A stretch of 64,000 nt of DNA from Ephemerocybe angulata. Taxonomy: Eukaryota; Basidiomycota; Agaricomycetes; Agaricales; Psathyrellaceae. The notes below the pieces were generated by a model that made no database searches, had not been told where the DNA came from, and worked only from the letters and a program-made list of their open reading frames with translations. Position numbers and translations under genes: made by a program. Where the stretch lies: NCBI GenBank assembly GCA_013368325.1, contig JAACJK010000004.1:248001-312000 (forward strand), read 5' to 3'. Below are positions 57,656 through 64,000 of the stretch, piece by piece (positions within the stretch are counted from its first letter, which is position 1; each line of letters starts with the position of its first letter).

Positions 57656-59167
57656 ATGGGCCTCCCTCCCGCCGACAGCGTCGACAACATCGTCCCCGCC
57701 GACCTCAACATCCCCGACAACTATGTCCAGCACACCCTCAAGACCCAAAAGTCCAGGGGCCCCGTCACCCTCAACAACCTCTTCAGCGAGCTCAACTACC
57801 TCAACTGTGTCATCCTCCTCGTCACCCCGCTCCTTGGCTTGATTGGCGCCTTCTACACCCCCCTTCAGCTCAAGACCGCCCTCTTCGCCATCTTCTACTA
57901 CTACCTCACCGGCCTCGGCATCACCGCGGGCTACCACCGGCTCTGGGCCCACCGCAGCTACAACGCCTCGCTGCCCCTCCAGTACTTCCTCTGCTTCCTC
58001 GGAGCTGGCGCCGTCGAGGGCTCCATCAAGTGGTGGAGCCGTGGCCACCGCGCCCACCACAGGTACACCGACACCGACCTCGACCCCTACAACGCCCACA
58101 AGGGCTTCTTCTACAGCCACATGGGCTGGATGCTCATCAAGCCCAGGCGCAGGCCCGGTGTCGCTGACGTTTCCGACCTGAGCAAGAACCCCGTCATCAA
58201 GTTCCAGCACAGGTGGTACCTCCCCCTCATCCTCATCATGGGCTTCGGTGTCCCCACCGTCATCCCCTGGCTCCTGTGGGGCGACGCCAAGGGCGGCTAC
58301 GTCTACGCAGGTGTCCTCCGTCTCTGCTTTGTCCACCACGTGCGTTCTTTGTCTCTTATTCGCCTTTGACCTCGCGCTTACCCTTTCGCAGTCGACGTTC
58401 TGTGTCAACTCGCTTGCGCACTGGCTCGGCGAGAGTCCCTTTGACGACAAGCACACTCCCCGCGACCATGTCATCACCGCGCTGGCCACCATCGGCGAAG
58501 GCTACCACAACTTCCACCACCAGTTCCCCATGGACTACCGGAACGCGATCAAGTGGTACCAGTACGACCCCACCAAGTGGTTCATCTGGAGCATGCAGAA
58601 GCTGGGTCTCGCGAGCCACCTCAAGACCTTCCCCGACAACGAGGTCCGCAAGGGCCAGCTCACCATGGAGCTCAAAAAGCTGCGCCAGACCCAGGAGAAG
58701 CTCGCGTGGCCCTCGGACAGCAACGATCTGCCTGTCGTCTCGTGGGAGAGCTGTATGTTACGCCTTTTTTCTGTGTTCGCACACTCAGGGTCGCTGACAC
58801 ACTCTATTTCTTTCGTTTTATAGACCAGGAGCAGGCGAAGAAGCGGCCATTGGTCTTGATCAGCGGGTTCATCCACGACGTTGCGACGTTCATCAACGAG
58901 CACCCCGGAGGCGCGCACTTGATTGTCAAGTTCATCGGCAAGGACGCGACGACGGCGTTCTTCGGTGGTGTCTACGACCACTCGAACGCTGCGCACAACT
59001 TGTTGGCGATGAAGCGTGTGGGTGTGCTGCACGGCGGCATGCCCCACGGGCTCGACGAGAAGGGCATTCCTCCTTCGCAGCGCCTCAAGATTGCGCGTTA
59101 TACGGAGCTCTCGAGCCCGTATGCGAGCAGCGCGGCGTACTCGGATGGAGAGGGTATCCTTGGTTAA
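57656..59167 (+). CDS. OLE1: Acyl-CoA delta-9 desaturase with C-terminal cytochrome b5 domain
   Basis: Three exons (57656-58339, 58392-58752, 58824-59167) give 462 aa. The three iron-binding His boxes are all present: HRLWAH (94-99), HRAHH (131-135) and HNFHH (267-271). Two hydrophobic hairpins flank them. The C-terminal cytochrome b5 domain has the heme ligands in EHPGG (His 375) and YDHSN (His 401). The enzyme sits in the ER membrane and introduces the first double bond into stearoyl- and palmitoyl-CoA, using its own b5 domain as electron donor. Length and domain order are those of fungal Ole1. Codon use is strongly C-ending, consistent with high expression. The frame is open upstream to 57575, but ATG 57656 ([10 protein letters not shown]) fits the family start. 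Confidence 0.95.
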
Positions 59168-60424
59168 GGGAGCTTTTCGTCTGTGTTGATGATGATGCTG
59201 TTTTCGTGTTTTAGCGTACACCTTATAGTACCTTAGATTTGTCCCGGGTCCCCCATTGTTATCGTTATTCATTCACCTCCATCCTTCCATCCATCCCATC
59301 CACTGGGTATGTTACCTGTGGCGCATCTTTCATTCTCCATTCTTTGCTTTGAATCATTCTTTACGACCCGCGACGCGATATGCATGTTAGATAGCTGCAG
59401 ATTACAGATGGTGGAATCCATCTGGTGTACTACACGTTCACGTTGAGGGGACTGCGGGTGTTTGGCTGATAGTGGTACGTCGGTAGGTCTTATTCTCGCG
59501 CCTTGCGAGACGACTTCCAACTACCTAGGGGCGCGATGGAGACATGAAAAAGGCCTGCAGATGCTTTCCCATGAACCTTGCTGAGCCGTGATGCGACTTT
59601 GGCAGGCAAAGCTGGGCGCTTATGTGGGACTTGGCGGCGCTTACCGACTCATTAAAGAACATGGGTTGGCGTTGACCCCGACTGCTATTACTGATCGATG
59701 GACCGCGTGGGTCGAGTCTGTTGTGCCCTGCGTCGTGCGGTACGGCCCTCGTTGACTTTCGGAGACTGAGTCTGACTGACCGTCGGTGAATTGCACCCGT
59801 CCCTTGTAATTGTAAGTTGCCATTCCACTGTTGTTTATGTAGAGCGGCAGAGATTGGTTTCTTTGGAGACCACTGCGATCCAGTTGTTCACCGGTTGCAT
59901 AGATGAATGATGTTGCGTTCTTCTACAGGGGAATTTCCTTCGCTTGGGGTTTGTTCTCTGCCACTCTGGTAGTGATGGCGTGAGGTGTTGAGGTGAGTGG
60001 TTGGAGCCTTGGAGGTACCTCCTGGCGCCATAATTGTGCATTGGTGAAATGCACCGGGGGCGTCCTTGTCAGACCTTGTCCTCCCGGATATGTGGTCCTT
60101 GAGATCAGGCCTAGTCAAGGTCAGTACATGAGCGAGGTCGTTACACGAAGGTGGCCAGTGGACCGACCGTCATGTGTTGAAGAACTTCCGTAAGATATTT
60201 TGGGTGGAAAATGCATAAGCCTTGAACTTGTTCGGCGGGAGCGGGTTCTGGGAGGATGACAATACCTCGAGTTCACTGCGGGTGGCTGCGTGCTGCGCCA
60301 TCTGCTCATTTCAAGCATAGAGGTGCCCAGATTGGGCTGACAGGACATTGCTCCCGCCTGGTCCCACCTATGGTTACAGCAACGGAGCGGGCTGGGGCAA
60401 TTGTTGTGCAATCCCGGAATGATA
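59168..60424. other. Intergenic, no supported gene
   Basis: About 1.25 kb after the desaturase. Two GGCGCTTA copies lie within 25 bases at 59615 and 59637. ORFs are short and overlapping. The last seven bases (60418-60424, AATGATA) are the left target duplication of the adjoining element. Confidence 0.4.
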
Positions 60425-61751
60425 CTCAGTAAAAAGGCGAAGTCACGCCAGTCACACAGCGACACACACTCGACACTGATGGGGTACGCCGGAGTCGCCA
60501 AAAGTCACCGCCAGGTAAACCGTCGCCGCCCGTGCCAAAAAGTCACCTTGAAGTCACCGGGAACGTACCCTCAGGTCCATGCCAAGGGAGCGAGTCTCTT
60601 GGCAATATGCCAATGCCCAATATTCCCACTCAGTCCCCACCTTGAACCTAGATTGGTGAGGGTGCACAATCCAGCCCACCGAATGTCCAAGTTCGCGCAG
60701 ATTGTGCACTGGGTTATATCTTCCTAATGTCTTCGTGTTCTACAATGTTGGATGAAAACATAGTGTTGGGTGCCATGTCATTTTAAGATAACCCAGTTGT
60801 GCTCTAGCTTATACTATATAGCACTCAGGCTCACTCCGAGAAGGGCAAGTTCTGTCCAACCGACTTAGAAGAAATTTTGGATTGAAGTCGCCGCGGCGGC
60901 AGAAAGCATGTGTGGGAAGTGTTCGAAGCGGAGCTTCAAGTTCTTGTGACGCGACCTGGAGGCTGGATGCGCGGCGCTGGCTGAACTCAACTTCCACCTT
61001 TCCACACTATTTCCTAGACTCTCGTCGCTAGGAACCCTTCCGGAACCACTGATATCCAAGGCAGGTGAAATTCCACTAGGCTCTTGCACCTCTGTATATG
61101 GACTCATCTCATCTTCCCCAATCTTTGGAAGGTCGCTCATAGCCTGCTTCAAGAGTCAGGACATAGTCCCCAGGGTACATGGCACTATGGCCCCTTCTGT
61201 ACGTCGAGCTTCCCTCTTCCTGATACCCGTCTAACAGCTTTCTATTTGTTCAGTTTGTCGGCTGCTAGCAAACAGCGCCACGTTGCCGCGGCCCGCCCCG
61301 CCTCTATGTGAGTTTGTTCATTAAATCCATACTTCCAGTTCACTAGCACCGTTTCCTGCAAGTTTCCTGCTTCCTGCGTACCATGTAATTACGGATAGAC
61401 TGTATTAGGGTACACATCCATGTATCTAGTAGCACAGTTGTGAATAAATATCTTTCTATGCGAAACAGCCTGTGGTTTATTGAGTGGGATTTGGATGGAA
61501 GAGGGGGGGTATCCTAAGTCCCTGAGAAGTCACCCAATAGTCACCAAAGCGCGCCGCAAGCGGACCTAACCTGGCAAATGTCGGTACGACACGGTGACCA
61601 CCTTGGACCAAGCGGTGACTTTCGAATACACCGTCAAGTCACACCATCAATCTTAAAACGTCAATTTAGTCACATAGGTCCTGCGAGTGACTTTGGGTGA
61701 CTTGCTTGTCGTTTCCTCGTGCCCGTTTGGTGACTTCGCCTTTTTACTGAG
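60425..61751. mobile_element. 1.33-kb non-autonomous DNA transposon with 22-bp terminal inverted repeats
   Basis: The left end CTCAGTAAAAAGGCGAAGTC (then AC) at 60425 is the exact reverse complement of the right end, which finishes TTTTTACTGAG at 61751. A 7-bp direct repeat AATGATA flanks it (60418-60424 and 61752-61758). Beyond the 22-bp ends the arms diverge in sequence but both are crowded with GTCACC/GGTGAC and AGTCAC/GTGACT words (left 60440-60560, right 61525-61740), which look like sub-terminal transposase-binding sites. The inside holds only a 95-codon ORF (61152-60865, minus) without transposase motifs, so movement would need an enzyme supplied elsewhere. Confidence 0.85.
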
Positions 61752-61891
61752 AATGATAGCTGAGCGCTAAGAGGTCGGCCATAGGAGGAAGAAATTCAGC
61801 TTGTTTTATTCACCAAGGTTGAGCAATTAACGACACAAATAATGTTAAATGAAGTCCCTGAAAGAGTCCCGCGTCGAGCACTTTAGATGTC

Positions 61892-62530
61892 TACTCGACG
61901 GTCATGCCAATCATGTAAGTCTCCTCTGGTGTATCCTCAAACAAACCCAAATCGACCACTGTAGGCTCTATAGTGGATCGATACACATCTGGCCCGACGA
62001 CAAGTCGTTCGCCTGACGCGGAGTTTCCAGTTGGCATCATCCGTAGTCGCCAGTACGTCTCGGAAATCCAGTGGTGGTGGACGATCCACCCTGGACCACC
62101 CACGGATTCCCTCCGTGATAGCTTCGTGGAACTTCAAGTAGTATTTAGTGTCCAAATAGACCGTGGCACGGGCTAGGTCACTATCTTGGTGCAGTTTTAC
62201 TATCTGCTGCCCGTAATGGGCACCAAAGAGCCCGCGCAGATAAAAGAGTCGGATTTCGCATCGGATTTGTTTGGCAACCGTCTCGCTCGGAGATTTATCC
62301 TCCCGGACGATTCTCTTATCTGGATCTCCGAAATAAGTCCAGTCGTAAGGAACGTTGTTCCAAGCCTGCTCAGCTGGTTCTTTGAGGGGGATAGGGTTTG
62401 TGAAGGCGGTCATCATGTCCAGTGGGAAGCACATCAGGGTTTCCATGAGGAAACGATAATATTTTCTTTGAATATGTATATCGTTGTAGCCCTATACCAA
62501 CCATGTAATGTATTCCAGAATGGCAATAGC
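61892..62530 (-). pseudogene. Unrecognised coding relic with a frameshift
   Basis: A convincing coding stretch starts after an acceptor-like GGTATAG near 62495: YNDIHIQRKYYRFLMETLMC, then FPLDMMTAFTNPIPLKEP, WNNVPYDWTYFGDPDKR and YGQQIVKLHQDSDLARATVY, to YYLKFHEAITEGIRG. From about 62110 the protein-like reading continues in another frame: GWIVHHHWISETYWRLRMMP, SGERLVVGPDVYRSTIEP, ending EETYMIGMTVE and a stop at 61892. No intron fits the shift, so a single-base frameshift is likely. I do not recognise the family. The upstream exon(s) were not found. Confidence 0.4.
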
Positions 62531-62725
62531 CTTGATTACTCCATATATGGGTGGGTATACATTGGAGGTCCCAACAGGTCTGCATTACTTGGGTTTACGA
62601 CAACCGACCTCTATCAGTTTACACACGACCTGCACCCCCACCCTTGCCGCAATTCCATGACTGACAGAGATACGATCGCATTTACCTTTATTGGGCGCTT
62701 TGTCACTGTGCGAAGTACTGAGTTA

Positions 62726-63120
62726 TGTTACCACCTCGCATCGAGCCTACCCAAATTGATGTTTCCTTATCTAACTGGTCAGATTGGCAACATCCATCGC
62801 GCTTTACAACGGCAGGTGGAGTTTGTGACTTGCGCAAAGACTGGCTGCACGATGCTCTCTCGCAACCCAGGGTCACTCAGAACCTATTTTCGGTCCATTA
62901 TCTTACCGCCCGATTCATTGCTGGGTCGACAAGCATATTACCATTCCGCGTCAGTCTTGGTCGAGTTGGCCTCCTCCCGTCTGAGCGGTGAGATCCACAA
63001 GATACACCAGGCTTTACATGGGCAGCTACAGTTTGTGAAATGTGCCAAGTCTAACTATCTTCTAATTCTCGCAAGGCAAGGTAATCGAAACCTTTCTTCG
63101 GCTGATTATCTTCCCACATA
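62726..63120 (+). repeat. Diverged tandem repeat conserved at the protein level
   Basis: In the plus-strand frame, YHLASSLPKL...LTGQIGNI, then HRALQRQVEFVTCAK (about 62729-62842), aligns with YHSASVLVEL...LSGEIHKI, then HQALHGQLQFVKCAK (about 62940-63047). Many differences fall at third codon positions (TGC/TGT, GCA/GCC), suggesting descent from a duplicated coding segment. The surrounding open frame (62186-63121) overlaps the minus-strand relic and is not supported as a gene on its own. Confidence 0.5.
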
Positions 63121-63164
63121 ACATTGCTGGATCAAGCTCAAGACAGCCCACACTTGCAGAGATG

Positions 63165-64000
63165 GTCAACCCGAGGTCGGGGTGGCAGAGATGGTCAGCC
63201 AGAGTCGGGGTGGCAGAGATGGTCAACCCAAGGTCGGGGTGGCAGAGATGGTCAACCCAAGGTCGGGGTGGCAGAGATGGTCAACCCGAGGTCGGGGTGG
63301 CAGAGATGGTCAGCCCGAGTCGGGGTGGCAGAGATCGTCAGCCAGAGTCGGGGTGGCAGGGATGGTCAGCCAGAGTCGGGGTGGCAAAGATGGTCAGCCC
63401 GAGGTCGGGGTGGCAGAGATCGTCAGCCAGAGTCGGGGTGGCAGGGATGGTCAGCCAGAGTCGGGGTGGCAGGGATGGTCAGCCAGAGTCGGGGTGGCAG
63501 AGATCGTCAGCCAGAGTCGGGGTGGCAGGGATGGTCAGCCAGAGTCGGGGTGGCAAAGATGGTCAGCCCGAGGTCGGGGTGGCAGAGATCGTCAACCCGA
63601 GTCGGGGTGGCAGAGATCGTCAGCCAGAGTCGGGGTGGCAGGGATGGTCAGCCAGAGTCGGGGTGGCAAAGATGGTCAGCCCGAGGTCGGGGTGGCAGAG
63701 ATCGTCAGCCAGAGTCGGGGTGGCAGGGATGGTCAGCCAGAGTCGGGGTGGCAGGGATGGTCAGCCAGAGTCGGGGTGGCAGAGATCGTCAGCCAGAGTC
63801 GGGGTGGCAGGGATGGTCAGCCAGAGTCGGGGTGGCAAAGATGGTCAGCCCGAGGTCGGGGTGGCAGAGATCGTCAACCCGAGTCGGGGTGGCAGAGATC
63901 GTCAACCCAAGGTCGGGGTGGCAGAGATCGTCAAACAAGGTCGGGGTAGCAGACGTGGTCAGGCGGTCAGCCTGAGTCGGGGTGGCAGAGATTGCACCGC
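63165..64000. repeat. 28/29-bp minisatellite with ~282-bp higher-order period, running to window edge
   Basis: The unit is about GTCGGGGTGGCAGAGATGGT followed by CAGCCAGA (28 bp) or with one extra base before GTCGG (29 bp). About 29 units are present. Variants GGCAGAGATCG, GGCAGGGATGG and GGCAAAGATGG alternate in order. The rare GGCAAAG variant lies at about 63383, 63552, 63665 and 63833, spacings of 169, 113 and 168, so a block of about ten units (~282 bp) is itself duplicated. Long open frames across it result from the unit length and the lack of stops. Confidence 0.9.

Noticed and set aside
57545..58492. 315-codon minus-strand ORF across the desaturase gene
   Set aside because: Antisense shadow: the plus strand carries all three His boxes and clean introns, and C-ending codons on that strand leave the opposite strand open.
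63124..63975. Two long plus-strand ORFs over the minisatellite
   Set aside because: The open frames arise because a stop-free 28/29-bp unit cycles through the frames; there is no non-repetitive coding sequence and no gene context.
63165..64000. CRISPR-like array
   Set aside because: Units are contiguous, with no unique spacers, and the genome is eukaryotic; it is a minisatellite.
1..64000. tRNA and rRNA genes
   Set aside because: I looked for B-box-like GGTTCGAATCC sequences and paired acceptor stems and saw none convincing; a covariance-model scan would be decisive.

Overview
The window is nuclear DNA of a filamentous fungus, almost certainly a basidiomycete of the Agaricomycetes. Genes are split by many short introns (about 50-65 bp, GT...AG). 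The gene content is typical of mushroom-forming fungi: F-box/LRR proteins, a multi-exon P450, small secreted proteins and lineage-specific hypothetical families. The products named below were recognised from motifs read in the sequence; no database search was run. Exon borders were set by GT/AG sites and checked by phase arithmetic.

Left part (1-30 kb), mostly housekeeping and metabolic genes. In order: a Qc-SNARE (syntaxin-8 type, cut by the window edge); a class I glutamine amidotransferase with one very long intron; a 1263-aa Ser/Pro-rich membrane-anchored protein; a secreted 246-aa protein; a C2H2 zinc-finger protein; a nine-exon P450; mitochondrial ribosomal protein uS4m; a first serine-palmitoyltransferase small-subunit-like gene; a truncated calpain-type fragment next to a ~181-bp repeat; an F-box protein; a second SPT small-subunit-like paralogue; and a DUR3 urea transporter.

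Centre (31.9-45.1 kb). A head-to-tail array, all on the minus strand, of one gene family that I do not recognise. Four copies (A, E, F, G) are intact five-exon genes of 363-378 aa with identical intron phases. One copy (C) is intact but has lost exons 2-3. One (B) is 3'-truncated and carries a 1.14-kb fold-back transposon in intron 1. One (D) is frameshifted. Three are 5' fragments, two of them in a ~511-bp tandem duplication. This array is the strongest candidate for something undescribed.

Right part (45-64 kb). A conserved hypothetical protein, a second C2H2 protein, a second F-box-like protein, a small protein whose start region is tandemly duplicated, a 103-aa hypothetical protein, an external alternative NADH dehydrogenase, an F-box relic, and a delta-9 desaturase with C-terminal cytochrome b5. 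These are followed by a repeat-rich end: a 1.33-kb terminal-inverted-repeat element with a 7-bp target duplication, a decayed ORF, a diverged protein-level repeat, and a 28/29-bp minisatellite with a ~282-bp higher-order period running to the window edge.

The genes do not form an obvious pathway. The P450 has no recognisable biosynthetic neighbours. An 8-mer, GGCGCTTA/TAAGCGCC, recurs about 13 times, almost always between genes.
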